This document shows positions 51,216-59,760 of a stretch of 64,000 bases of DNA, piece after piece. The translations under genes were made by a program, and so were the position numbers. This DNA comes from Deinococcus aerius. Its GTDB lineage: Bacteria; Deinococcota; Deinococci; Deinococcales; Deinococcaceae. Numbering within the stretch: position 1 is the stretch's first letter; every line of letters begins with the position of its first letter. The notes under the pieces were generated by a model. It made no database searches and was not told the origin of the DNA. It saw nothing but the letters and a program-made list of their open reading frames with translations. The stretch is taken from the NCBI RefSeq assembly GCF_002897375.1, contig NZ_BFAG01000008.1:124001-188000 (forward strand), given 5' to 3'.

Positions 51216-52228
51216 GGTTCGAGCACCACCTTCACCGCGTCCAGGGTGCCCCGGGCGAGGTCATGCACGAGCACCGGGCCGTCCGCCAGCGGCGCTACCA
51301 GTTCGATCAGGGGCGTCACGTCTACCCGCTCGGAGCGCAGCAGCTCCACCGCCCGCGGAAACTCCTCCACGAAGGCGTAGGCCCCCCGCACCGTCACCTC
51401 GCGCGTGACGACCTCCTGCATGGGAACCTCCACGGCGGGCGCCGAGTTGCCCACCCACGTCACGTTCCCACCGTTGCGGACCATCAGGACCGACTGCCGG
51501 GCGGTGGCGGTGATGCCCACGACCTCCAGCACGGCGTCCGCCCCCCGTCCCCCCGTCCTCGCCCGCACCGTCTCCACCGGGTCCACCTCGCCCGCGTGGA
51601 TCACCTCGTCCGCGCCCATCCGCCGCGCGAGGTCGAGGCGGTGCCCGCTGAGGTCGCTCACGATCACCCGGCCCGCCCCGCGGAGCCGCAGCGCCAGCAC
51701 GGTCAGCAGCCCGACCGGCCCCGCCCCCAGCACGACCGCCGTATCCCCCACGCTCAGTGGCGTGAGGTTGGCCGCGTGCAGCGCGACGGCGAGCGGTTCG
51801 ACCAGGGCGCCCTCCTGCCAACCCACCTCGTCGGGAAGGGGGAGGGCGTTCTGCCCCGGCACGCTGACGAACTCGGCGTACCCCCCGTTCACCGACCAGC
51901 CGATGCCGCGGCGGTTCAGGCAGAGGTTGGGCCGCCCGGCCCGGCACTCGGGGCAGGTCCCGTCCGAGATGATGGGCTGCACGACCACCCGCTCGCCCAC
52001 CGCGTGCCCGCTCACGCCCTCCCCGAGCGCCTCCACCGTGCCGCAGAACTCGTGGCCCATGATGACCCCCGGCCTGCGCCGCCCGGTCGAGCCGGTGAAG
52101 CCGTGCACGTCCGAGCCGCAGACGCCCGCCGCGCGAACGCGGATCAGCACCTCGCCCGGCCCGGGCTGGGGCGCCTCCACCTCGCGCAGCGGCATCTGCC
52201 AGGGGGCCTCGAACATCAGGGCGCGCAC
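51212..52228 (-). CDS. Zinc-dependent medium-chain dehydrogenase
   Basis: The 338-residue protein has GVCGSDVHGF, GHEFCG, structural cysteines CPECRAGRPNLC and VVLGAGPVGLLTVLAL. It is paralogous to the dehydrogenase at 21.1 kb. GTG 52228 has GGAG 5 nt upstream and gives the usual start (RALMFEAP). A 16-codon open frame with a stronger ribosome site overlaps this start. With the Gfo/Idh gene it probably oxidises the sugar or polyol imported by the divergent transporter. Confidence 0.88.
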   Translation of the reverse strand: MRALMFEAPWQMPLREVEAPQPGPGEVLIRVRAAGVCGSDVHGFTGSTGRRRPGVIMGHEFCGTVEALGEGVSGHAVGERVVVQPIISDGTCPECRAGRPNLCLNRRGIGWSVNGGYAEFVSVPGQNALPLPDEVGWQEGALVEPLAVALHAANLTPLSVGDTAVVLGAGPVGLLTVLALRLRGAGRVIVSDLSGHRLDLARRMGADEVIHAGEVDPVETVRARTGGRGADAVLEVVGITATARQSVLMVRNGGNVTWVGNSAPAVEVPMQEVVTREVTVRGAYAFVEEFPRAVELLRSERVDVTPLIELVAPLADGPVLVHDLARGTLDAVKVVLEP

Positions 52229-52266
52229 GGGGCTCCGGCGCGTCGGCAATAGCTTTTCCTGGGCAT
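52216..52266 (-). CDS. Possible 16-residue leader peptide overlapping the dehydrogenase start
   Basis: ATG 52266 is preceded by a strong AGGAGG with good spacing. It encodes MPRKSYCRRAGAPCAP and stops at 52216, 12 nt inside the dehydrogenase frame. It could couple or attenuate translation of the downstream gene. It may equally be chance. Confidence 0.35.
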   Translation of the reverse strand: MPRKSYCRRAGAPCAP

Positions 52267-52316
52267 GGGGCCTCCTGAACCTGGAAAGGAGAAGACGCTT
52301 TTGAACGGTGTGGCCC

Positions 52317-52398
52317 ACAGTAGGCCCCTGTGGCGTGGCAGGTCAACGCTGGTTTTTTCGCGGCTGGGGTTGACAGTTTTCGCACCGAGGCGCACTCT
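52317..52398. promoter_or_regulatory. Divergent promoters with mirrored -35 boxes
   Basis: Minus strand: TTGACC (52346-52341), 18 bp, TACTGT (52322-52317), towards the dehydrogenase. Plus strand: TTGACA (52370-52375), 17 bp, a weak CACTCT (52393-52398), towards the transporter. The -35 boxes lie in an inverted repeat GTCAAC/GTTGAC spaced 21 nt, a possible shared regulator site. The rest of the 311-bp gap shows no gene except the short leader frame. Confidence 0.5.
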
Positions 52399-52539
52399 TG
52401 GGGAAGTCTTCACAAATCTAAGGCTCCTGCCCCCGAGCGAAAGGGAGGACATGCGCTGAGTTCCTGATCCGCCGTCCAGGCTGCCCAATGCCCGCCGCAG
52501 GCCCGCCGTCTCCCGCATGGGGACCCAGGAGGAAGCACC

Positions 52540-53508
52540 ATGAAGCGAATCCTCGCCACCACGGTCACGCTCGCCGCCGCCGGACTCTCGGTCTTCGCCC
52601 TCGCCCAGGGGCTGCCCAAGCTCGCCGTGAAGAAGACCTACAAGGTCGGCTTCGCGCAGACCGAGAGCAACAACCCCTGGCGCCTGGCGCAAACCAAGTC
52701 CATGCAGGACGAGGCCAAGAAGCTGGGCTGGCAGCTCGTGTACACCGACGCCGCCGGGTCCGCCGCCAAGCAGGTCAGCGACGTGGACTCCATGATCGCC
52801 CAGCGGGTGGACGCGATCTTCCTCGCCCCGCGTGAGGAAAAGCCGCTCGCCGCCGCGGTGAAAAAGGCGCGGGCCGCGGGCATCCCCGTCATCCTCCTCG
52901 ACCGCAACGTGGACCAGTCGCTGGCGAAGCCGGGCGTGGACTACGTGACCTTTATCGGCTCGGACTTCGTGAAGGAAGGCCAGCGCGCCGCCGAGTGGCT
53001 CACGAAGAAGATGAACGGCAAGGCCACCATCATCGAGCTGCAGGGCACGACCGGCTCCAGCCCCGCGAACGACCGCAAGGCGGGCTTTGCCAACTACATC
53101 AAGAAGTACCCGGGCATGAAGATCGTCGCCTCGCAGACCGGCGACTTCGCCCGCGACAAGGGCCGCCAGGTTATGGAGACGCTGCTCCAGGCCCACCCCG
53201 ACGTGACGGCCGTGTACGCCCACAACGACGAGATGGCCCTGGGCGCCATCGCCGCGCTGGAGGCGGCGGGCAAGAAGCCCGGCAAGGACGTGATCCTGGT
53301 CTCCATCGACGGCGAGAAGGACGCCCTGCAGGCGATCATCGACGGCAAGCTGGGCGCCACCGTGGAGTGCAACCCGCGCTTCGGCCCCAAGGCGTTCGAG
53401 ACGCTGCAACGGTACGCCAGGGGCGAGAAGATTCCCGCCAAGATCATCAACCCCGACCGCTTCTTCGACGCGAGCAACGCCAAGGCCAGCCTCAGCACCT
53501 CGTACTGA
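52540..53508 (+). CDS. Furanose-type sugar ABC transporter binding protein (YtfQ-like)
   Basis: The 322-residue protein has a signal peptide (ATTVTLAAAGLSVFALAQ) and a family-2 periplasmic-binding fold: KVGFAQTESNNPWRLAQTKSM, DAIFLAPREEKPLAAAV, PVILLDRNVD and LQGTTGSSPANDR. The blocks resemble YtfQ, which binds galactofuranose; related proteins bind arabinofuranose. It leads an operon with one ATPase and two permeases, exactly the YtfQ-R-T-YjfF composition. The real sugar is unknown. Confidence 0.88.
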   Translation: MKRILATTVTLAAAGLSVFALAQGLPKLAVKKTYKVGFAQTESNNPWRLAQTKSMQDEAKKLGWQLVYTDAAGSAAKQVSDVDSMIAQRVDAIFLAPREEKPLAAAVKKARAAGIPVILLDRNVDQSLAKPGVDYVTFIGSDFVKEGQRAAEWLTKKMNGKATIIELQGTTGSSPANDRKAGFANYIKKYPGMKIVASQTGDFARDKGRQVMETLLQAHPDVTAVYAHNDEMALGAIAALEAAGKKPGKDVILVSIDGEKDALQAIIDGKLGATVECNPRFGPKAFETLQRYARGEKIPAKIINPDRFFDASNAKASLSTSY

Positions 53509-53523
53509 GAGAGCCGGGAGCAG

Positions 53524-53561
53524 GGGAGGTTCACGGAGAGCACCCCGTCCGTGAGCCTCCC
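53524..53561 (+). terminator. Intra-operon hairpin after the YtfQ-like gene
   Basis: GGGAGGTTCACGGA pairs with TCCGTGAGCCTCCC over 14 bp with one G-U pair across a 10-nt loop. Position after a binding-protein gene repeats the pattern at 30349, 39947 and 44806. Confidence 0.65.
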
Positions 53562-53596
53562 TTCCATCTTCAACAGGGTCTATCCAAGGGAGCAAC

Positions 53597-55141
53597 GTGA
53601 ACCCAGCGCAACCCCTCCTCGTGATGGAGGGCATCACCAAGACCTTCCCCGGCGTCCTTGCCCTCCAGGACGCCTCGCTGCGCGTCGGGCCGGGCGAGGT
53701 CCACGCCCTGATCGGGCAGAACGGGGCGGGCAAGAGCACCCTGATCAAGATCCTGACGGGCGCCTACCGCCGCGACCGCGGCACCATCCGCCTCGCCGGG
53801 CAGGAGGTGGACTTCCACTCGCCGCAGGCGGCCCAGCGCGGCGGGATCAGCACGATCTACCAGGAGGTGAACCTCGTCGGCTTCCGCTCGGTGGCGGAGA
53901 ATGTCTTTTTGGGACGTGAGCCAAGGCGCAGCCTCCTGATCGACTGGCGCGCCATGAACGCGGAGGCGAAGCGAGTGTTGGAACGCTTCGACGTGCGGGT
54001 GGACGTGACGCGCCCCCTCGCGTCCTACAGCGTCGCCGTGCAGCAGATGGTCGCCATCGCCCGCGCGGTGTCGTACCAGAGCCGCCTCGTCATCATGGAC
54101 GAGCCCACCTCCTCCCTCGACGACCGCGAGGTCGAGACGCTGTTCGGGGTCATTCGGCAACTCAAGGCCGAGGGCGTGAGCGTCGTCTTCGTCTCGCACC
54201 GCCTGGACGAGCTGTACGCCGTGTGCGACCGGGTCACCATCATGCGCGACGGGCGCACGGTGGACGAGCGCGCGATGGGCGAGATCAGCAAGCTCGAACT
54301 CGTGGCGAAGATGCTCGGCAAGGAGATCGGCGAGGTGCGCCGCGAGGGCGAGACGGCCTTCGAGCGCACCGGGCCGCCCGGCGAGACGGTCCTTGACGCG
54401 CGGGACCTGCGCTCGGGGACGGCTCTGCGGGGGGCCAGCGTGAACGTCCGCGCGGGCGAAATCGTGGGCCTGGCAGGACTGCTGGGCTCCGGGCGCAGCG
54501 AGACGGCCCGGGCGATCTTCGGCGCCGACGAGCTGACGGGGGGCGAGCTGCGGGTGAACGGGAAGCCCGCCGACTTCCATTCCCCCGCCGACGCGATCTC
54601 GCGCGGCATCGGCTTCTGCTCCGAGGACCGCAAGACGGAGGGCATCATCCCGCACATGACGGTGCGCGAGAACCTGACGCTCGCGCTGCTCCCCGCCCTG
54701 TCCCGCGCGGGGATCGTGGACCCGGCGCGGCAGGCGGAGGTCGTGGACCGCTTCATTACCCGGCTGGGGATCAAGACCGCCGGGCCGGACCAGAAAATCC
54801 GCGAACTCTCGGGTGGGAACCAGCAGAAGGTCCTCCTTGCCCGCTGGCTGTGCCTCAACCCCAAGCTCCTGCTCCTCGACGAGCCCACCCGCGGCATCGA
54901 CGTGGGGGCCAAGGCGGAAATTCAGGGCCTGCTGAGCGAACTCGCCCGCGAGGGGATGGGCGTGCTGATGATCAGCAGCGAGCTGGAGGAGCTGGCGGAG
55001 GGCTCCAACCGGGTGGTCGTCCTGCGCGACGGGCGCAGTGTCGCCGAACTCCCCCGCGAGGGCCTGACCCAGGACGCGATCATGACGGCGATGGCGCACG
55101 GCTCGGCCCCGATTGAGGCGGACGGAGGCGCCCATGCCTGA
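53597..55141 (+). CDS. Sugar ABC transporter ATPase, two-domain (YtfR/RbsA-like)
   Basis: The 514-residue protein has two ABC domains. The first has Walker A GQNGAGKST and MDEPTSSLDDRE; its signature loop is altered (ASYSVAVQQM). The second has a degenerate Walker A (LLGSGRSETA), the signature LSGGNQQKVLLARWL and LLDEPTRGIDVG. This pattern is normal for sugar importers of the ribose/galactofuranose type. GTG 53597 follows AAGGGA. Its end overlaps the first permease by 8 nt. Confidence 0.94.
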   Translation: MNPAQPLLVMEGITKTFPGVLALQDASLRVGPGEVHALIGQNGAGKSTLIKILTGAYRRDRGTIRLAGQEVDFHSPQAAQRGGISTIYQEVNLVGFRSVAENVFLGREPRRSLLIDWRAMNAEAKRVLERFDVRVDVTRPLASYSVAVQQMVAIARAVSYQSRLVIMDEPTSSLDDREVETLFGVIRQLKAEGVSVVFVSHRLDELYAVCDRVTIMRDGRTVDERAMGEISKLELVAKMLGKEIGEVRREGETAFERTGPPGETVLDARDLRSGTALRGASVNVRAGEIVGLAGLLGSGRSETARAIFGADELTGGELRVNGKPADFHSPADAISRGIGFCSEDRKTEGIIPHMTVRENLTLALLPALSRAGIVDPARQAEVVDRFITRLGIKTAGPDQKIRELSGGNQQKVLLARWLCLNPKLLLLDEPTRGIDVGAKAEIQGLLSELAREGMGVLMISSELEELAEGSNRVVVLRDGRSVAELPREGLTQDAIMTAMAHGSAPIEADGGAHA

Positions 55142-56144
55142 CTCCAACCCCAACACGGTGACCGCCCCCCCGGTGAAGAGCCCCCCCCGGCCCCGCGTCT
55201 CCTGGCTGCGGGGCAACGCGCAGATTCTCGCGGCGCTCGGGGCGCTCGTCCTGCTCTTCCTGTTCAACGCCCTCTTCACGCCGCACTTCCTGAGCGTGCA
55301 GACCCTCAATGTGAACCTCACCCAGGTCGCCACCATCGTGATCGTCGCGGTCGGGATGACGCTGGTGATCGCCTCGGGCGGGATCGACCTCAGCGTGGGG
55401 GCCCTCATGGCGATCAGCGGGGCGCTCGCGCCCATGCTGTTTCTCCACCCGCCGTTCGGGAGCCCGGCTCTGGGCATCCTGCTCGCCTTCACGGTGCCGG
55501 TCCTCGTCGCCGGGGTCTTCGGCCTCTTCAACGGCACGCTCGTCACGCGCTTCGGCATCCAGCCCTTCATCGCCACGCTGATCCTCTTCATTGCGGGGCG
55601 CGGCATCGCGCAGGTCATGACGAACGGCCAGCTCCAGACCTTTTCCAACACCACCTTCCAGTACATCGGGCTGGGGCGCCCCTTCGGGATTCCCTTTCAG
55701 GTGATCCTGATGCTGGTCATCGTCGCGCTGTTCGCCTGGATCATGGCGCGTACCGTGTTCGGGCGCTACGTCCTCGCGGTGGGCGGCAACGAGCGGGCGG
55801 CGGGGCTGGCGGGGGTGCCCGTGCGTCGGGTCAAACTCCTCGTGTACGGCATCAGCGGCCTGCTGGCGGGGATCGCGGGGCTGATCGTGATCGCCATCAA
55901 CTCCTCCTCGGACGCCAATCAGGTCGGGTTGAACATGGAACTCGACGCCATCGCCGCCGTCGCGGTGGGGGGCACGGCGCTCACGGGCGGGAGGGCGACG
56001 ATCATCGGGACGCTGCTCGGGGCGCTCATCATCCAACTGATCCGCTTCACGCTGCTCGCCAAGGGGGTGCCGGACGCGGCGGCCCTCGTGGTGAAGGCCG
56101 CGATCATCCTCCTCGCCGTCTACGTGCAGCGGCAGCAGCACTAG
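55134..56144 (+). CDS. Sugar ABC transporter permease (YtfT-like)
   Basis: The 336-residue membrane protein has the ribose-family permease motifs TLVIASGGIDLSVGALMAISGA, GLFNGTLVTRFGIQPFIATL, AVGGNERAAGLAGV and VGGTALTGGRATIIGT. ATG 55134 overlaps the ATPase gene. The second permease follows after 134 bp. Confidence 0.93.
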   Translation: MPDSNPNTVTAPPVKSPPRPRVSWLRGNAQILAALGALVLLFLFNALFTPHFLSVQTLNVNLTQVATIVIVAVGMTLVIASGGIDLSVGALMAISGALAPMLFLHPPFGSPALGILLAFTVPVLVAGVFGLFNGTLVTRFGIQPFIATLILFIAGRGIAQVMTNGQLQTFSNTTFQYIGLGRPFGIPFQVILMLVIVALFAWIMARTVFGRYVLAVGGNERAAGLAGVPVRRVKLLVYGISGLLAGIAGLIVIAINSSSDANQVGLNMELDAIAAVAVGGTALTGGRATIIGTLLGALIIQLIRFTLLAKGVPDAAALVVKAAIILLAVYVQRQQH

Positions 56145-56278
56145 GGCGGCGCTCCACTCCGTTGCTGCATGTCTCAGGCGCCAACTCCATTCCGCGCCGC
56201 CCTTCCTTCGCCACTCGCTCCGCTCGGAAAGGTCGCCGGGCCCCGGCAACCTTTCTGCGATTTGTCCCAAAGGAAGTT

Positions 56279-57283
56279 ATGTCCCTGCTCAATTCCCCCG
56301 CTGACCTCGCCCAGGACCGCCGCGCCCGCGTGGCGAGCGTGCTGCAACGCTACGGCGTTCTCGTGGCGCTCGCGCTGCTGCTGCTGTTCGGCGCGCTGCG
56401 TTACCCGGGCTTCCTGGGTGCCTACAACGTGTTCACGGTGCTCGGCTACAACTCCATGTTCGGCCTGATCGCGCTGGGCATGACCTTCGTGATCATCACG
56501 GGCGGCATCGACCTCTCGGTGGGGAGCGTCGCGGCGTTCGCCAGCGTGATCGGCGCGCTGCTCAGCCCGCACGGCCTGTGGCCCGCCCTGCTAGGGGCGG
56601 TGGCGGCGGCCACGCTGCTCGGCCTGATCAACGGCCTGCTCATCGCGTACGCGCGCATCCTGCCCTTCATCACGACGCTCGCCATGCTGCTCGCGGCGCG
56701 GGGGCTGGCCCTGCTGTTCGCGGGCAACCAGTCCGTCAGCGTGGACTACGACCACGGCTTCACGGCGCTCGGCCAGGGGAACCTGGGCGGGGTGCCATAC
56801 ACGGCGATCCTGCTCGGCGTGGCCTACATCGTCGGCGCTCTCGTGCTGCGCTCCACCCCCTTCGGTCGCCACGTCCTCGCGGTCGGCGGCAACGAGGAGG
56901 CCGCCCGGTTGATGGGCCTGAACGTCGAGCGGGTGAAGGTGCTCGTCTACACCCTGTCCGGCGCGATGGCCGGGCTGGCGGGCGTGATCCTCGCCTCGCA
57001 GTTCGGGGCCGGGCAGCCGACCGAGGGACTGGGATGGGAGCTGACCGCCATCGCGTCCGTGGTCGTCGGCGGCACGCTGCTGACCGGGGGCCTCGGCTCC
57101 GTCGGCAGCACCCTCGTGGGCGTCCTGCTCCTGGGCATCATCTTCAACATCCTCAACTTCGAGAACGGGCGCGGCACAATCAGCCTCAGCGCCTACTGGC
57201 AGAGCGTGATTCGCGGCGCCTTCCTGCTGCTGGTGGTCGTGCTGCAAAACCAACTGACGCAGCGCAAGGGGCGCCGGACCTGA
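56279..57283 (+). CDS. Sugar ABC transporter permease (YjfF-like)
   Basis: The 334-residue membrane protein has FVIITGGIDLSVGSVAAFASVIG, LINGLLIAYARILPFITTLAML, AVGGNEEAARLMGLNVERVK and VVGGTLLTGGLGSVGST. ATG 56279 follows AAAGGAAG; longer starts add unrelated residues. Together with the YtfT-like protein it forms a heterodimeric pore. Confidence 0.93.
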   Translation: MSLLNSPADLAQDRRARVASVLQRYGVLVALALLLLFGALRYPGFLGAYNVFTVLGYNSMFGLIALGMTFVIITGGIDLSVGSVAAFASVIGALLSPHGLWPALLGAVAAATLLGLINGLLIAYARILPFITTLAMLLAARGLALLFAGNQSVSVDYDHGFTALGQGNLGGVPYTAILLGVAYIVGALVLRSTPFGRHVLAVGGNEEAARLMGLNVERVKVLVYTLSGAMAGLAGVILASQFGAGQPTEGLGWELTAIASVVVGGTLLTGGLGSVGSTLVGVLLLGIIFNILNFENGRGTISLSAYWQSVIRGAFLLLVVVLQNQLTQRKGRRT

Positions 57284-57388
57284 GCCCCCGGGTGCCCGGA
57301 ATTTCACTCTCTTCCGGGTGAAGAGGCGCAGAATAAGCCCGATCCGCCCCCGCCCCTCCGCCCTCTCGCCCCCTCCCAGGAGGACCCC

Positions 57389-58309
57389 ATGACCACCGCG
57401 GATAACGCCAAGCCCGCCCCCTCCATGAGCATGAGCGCCGAGGCCCCGGCCGCCACCGACAATCAGGCCCCGATCAACGCCACGCCCTACGCCGACCCGC
57501 GCTACAGCGTGCCCGCCATCATGGCCGGGCTCTACGGTGACGGCATCATCGGCCTCAAGGGGGCCTTCTCCCGCGAGTGGGTCGCCCGGCTCGGGGAGGA
57601 ACTCGCCGTGCTGTACCAGCAGGCCCTGGCCCGCCCCGGCGGCGCCGTCGGTCGCGGCACCAACCGCCACTACGTCGAGATTCACCCCGAGGACATCAGC
57701 GGCTTCTACGACCTCGTCACCCACCCCTGGGTGCAGACGGTCTGCGAGAGCGTGCTGGGGCCCAACTACAAGATCGTGGAGATCGGCTTCGACGTGCCCA
57801 ATCCCGGCGCCAAGGATCAGCCCTGGCACCGCGACTTCCGCGCGACGAGCGAGACGCTGGTGGACCGCCGCCTGAACTCGCTCGCCTTCAACCTCACGAC
57901 GGTGGATGTCGAGGAGGACATGGGCCCCTTCGAGATCGCCCCGGGCACCCAGTGGGACGACCCCAGCGAGTACGACCACGGCATGTTCCCGCCGGTGTCG
58001 CTCTACCCCCGCTACCACGCGCTCGCGCAGCGCAAGTACCCCAAGATGGGCGACATCTCGGTGCGCAGCGCCCTCACCATCCACCGCGGCACGGCGAACA
58101 CCAGCAACAAGCCGCGCCCGGTGCTCGTCCTCGGCGTGGACGCCCCCGGCGCGGGCCACGACGAGTGGCACGACCTGCAATTCACGAAGGAGTATTACGA
58201 GAAGCTCCCCCAGAACGTCAAAGATCACCTGATCTGCCGGGTGGTGGACCAGCTCGAACCCATCATGCAGGGCCACACCATCGAGGGCCTGATGATGGGA
58301 GACGCCTGA
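57389..58309 (+). CDS. Phytanoyl-CoA dioxygenase (PhyH) family protein
   Basis: The 306-residue protein is an Fe(II)/2-oxoglutarate dioxygenase-fold protein. The HxD iron pair is in PWHRDF, the distal histidine in LTIHRGTANTS and the 2-oxoglutarate-binding arginine probably in NKPRPV. Many PhyH proteins sit in sugar or natural-product loci. It follows the furanose transporter by 105 bp and precedes a small protein by 1 nt. Its substrate may be the imported compound or a derivative. Confidence 0.88.
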   Translation: MTTADNAKPAPSMSMSAEAPAATDNQAPINATPYADPRYSVPAIMAGLYGDGIIGLKGAFSREWVARLGEELAVLYQQALARPGGAVGRGTNRHYVEIHPEDISGFYDLVTHPWVQTVCESVLGPNYKIVEIGFDVPNPGAKDQPWHRDFRATSETLVDRRLNSLAFNLTTVDVEEDMGPFEIAPGTQWDDPSEYDHGMFPPVSLYPRYHALAQRKYPKMGDISVRSALTIHRGTANTSNKPRPVLVLGVDAPGAGHDEWHDLQFTKEYYEKLPQNVKDHLICRVVDQLEPIMQGHTIEGLMMGDA

Positions 58310-58310
58310 G

Positions 58311-58553
58311 GTGACGCGCGAGTTCAACAGCGTGGTGGCGCACTTCGGGGATGCCGCCATTCCCGGGCGAATCGAGGCGCTGGAGGGGGGGCGCGGCTTC
58401 ATGCGCGTCTCCCTGACCCAGCCCCTGCCGGAGGCGGGCGAGGGCACCGAGGGCGTGCTGGAGATGCACGACGGCGCCCGCTTCCGCGTCACGGTCACCG
58501 AACGCCTTCCGGGCGGCAACGAACTGCGGATGAAGCTGGTGGGGCGCGGGTAG
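58311..58553 (+). CDS. Small protein of unknown function
   Basis: The 80-residue product starts at GTG 58311, one base after the PhyH stop codon. It is predicted as alternating beta strands (ARFRVTVTERL, ELRMKLVG) with no signal, membrane segment or known motif. Tight spacing suggests co-translation with the dioxygenase. Confidence 0.6.
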   Translation: MTREFNSVVAHFGDAAIPGRIEALEGGRGFMRVSLTQPLPEAGEGTEGVLEMHDGARFRVTVTERLPGGNELRMKLVGRG

Positions 58554-58633
58554 GGTCGTCCGGCTGAGGAACAGCCTGGTGTGTAGGCCTCACCCTTCAG
58601 TCCCCATCGAACCGCTTCAAGCGCCAGGTTTTG

Positions 58634-58670
58634 GCTTCTCCCCCTTGAGGGGGGAGGCTGGGTGGGGGTG
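58634..58670 (+). repeat. Solo copy related to the DUF559-element inner repeat
   Basis: The hairpin CTCCCCC-TTGA-GGGGGGAGG and the following GGCTGGGTGGGGGTG match the right repeat of the DUF559 element (GGGGGAGGCTGGGAGGGGGGTG) with few changes. It has no nuclease gene and lacks the outer GGCAAGC hairpin. It lies in the 232-bp gap after the PhyH operon. Confidence 0.65.
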
Positions 58671-58721
58671 AACAGGCATGGCCCCCTGCGCGGCAGAAGC
58701 CCGACACCCCTCTATCCCGTC

Positions 58722-58747
58722 AAAGCCCCCCTCGCCGGGGGTTTTCT
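58722..58747 (+). terminator. Rho-independent terminator
   Basis: AAAGCCCCCCTCGCCGGGGG is followed by TTTTCTT; the flanking A and T runs can also pair, so it could work in both directions. It closes the PhyH operon just before the peptidase C26 gene. Confidence 0.65.
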
Positions 58748-58773
58748 TCCGCCTCCCCGTCCCCTCGCGTCTG

Positions 58774-58779
58774 TATCCT
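58774..58779 (+). promoter_or_regulatory. -10 element (TATCCT) of a leaderless gene
   Basis: TATCCT ends 6 nt before ATG 58786 and no ribosome site is present. Confidence 0.5.
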
Positions 58780-58785
58780 GCCCGT

Positions 58786-59493
58786 ATGAACGCCCGTCCC
58801 CTGATTGGCCTCAGCACGTCGAACTCGGGCGAGGGCGGCTCGCGGCAACTCAGCAGCGTGCCGCGACACTATGCCCGGGCGGTCGAGCGGGTGGGAGGCA
58901 CGCCCATCCTGCTCCCGAGCCTGCCCGAGCTGGCCGCCGACTACGCCGCGCGGGTGGACGCCGTTCTCCTGACGGGGGGCGTGGACGTGCATCCCCGCCA
59001 CTACGGCCAGGCCCCGAAGCGCGGATTGGGCGAGGTGGACGAGGAGCGGGACGCCTTTGAGATCGCGCTGTACCGGGCGGCGCGCGAACTCGGCAAACCC
59101 GTGCTGGGCATCTGCCGGGGGATGCAGATGATGAACGTGCTGGAGGGCGGCACCCTCCACCAGCACCTGCCCGACGTGCCCGGCGTCTGGGCGGACCATG
59201 CCCAACTCGGACGGGGCGCCACGCTGGGCCACGAGGTCACCTTCATTTCAGGAAGCGCGCTGGGCCGCGCCCATGGCCCTGCCGCCCTGCTCAACTCCCA
59301 CCACCACCAGGCGGTGGACGAGGTCGCGCCCACCCTGACGGTCACGGCGACGGCCCCGGACGGGGTGATCGAGGGGGTGGAGGGCGACGGCCTGATCGGC
59401 GTGCAGTGGCACCCCGAGCTGCTGGTCGAGCGGCATCCCCACGCGCTGGGAACCTTTACGGCGTTCACGGCCCTGCTCGGCGTGCCGGTGTAG
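58786..59493 (+). CDS. Gamma-glutamyl-gamma-aminobutyrate hydrolase family (peptidase C26) protein
   Basis: The 235-residue class I glutamine-amidotransferase-like protein has the catalytic cysteine in VLGICRGMQMMN and the histidine/glutamate pair in IGVQWHPELL. GGVDVHPRHYG is a typical C26 motif. PuuD-type members hydrolyse gamma-glutamyl-GABA in putrescine breakdown; others act on different gamma-glutamyl amides. There is no polyamine gene nearby, so the substrate is open. Confidence 0.9.
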   Translation: MNARPLIGLSTSNSGEGGSRQLSSVPRHYARAVERVGGTPILLPSLPELAADYAARVDAVLLTGGVDVHPRHYGQAPKRGLGEVDEERDAFEIALYRAARELGKPVLGICRGMQMMNVLEGGTLHQHLPDVPGVWADHAQLGRGATLGHEVTFISGSALGRAHGPAALLNSHHHQAVDEVAPTLTVTATAPDGVIEGVEGDGLIGVQWHPELLVERHPHALGTFTAFTALLGVPV

Positions 59494-59748
59494 GGAGCGG
59501 GGGCGCGGGTCCCGGCAACCCCCAGCCGGGCTCTGGCGTGCCCCAGCGGGGCCGGAAAGCCCGCGCACCAGGAGACTGGGGAGGACCACTTCTTGCGCTG
59601 GGGGTGCGGCGACGAATGCCGTGAGGCATACCGGCTTGCCCTGATGCCAGAACAGCCGGTGGGCATCACGGGGTCCTCCACCATTCCCGGGCGGATGGCC
59701 GCTCCCCCTCGTGCCCCCGGCGAAAGGTTGCAGAAAGAGCGACAGGCG

Positions 59749-59754
59749 TAGCGT
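59749..59754 (+). promoter_or_regulatory. -10 element (TAGCGT) of a leaderless response-regulator gene
   Basis: TAGCGT ends 6 nt before ATG 59761; TTGCAG at 59728-59733 is a -35 candidate with short spacing. The gap 59494-59748 shows no gene. Confidence 0.4.
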
Positions 59755-59760
59755 GGCCTC

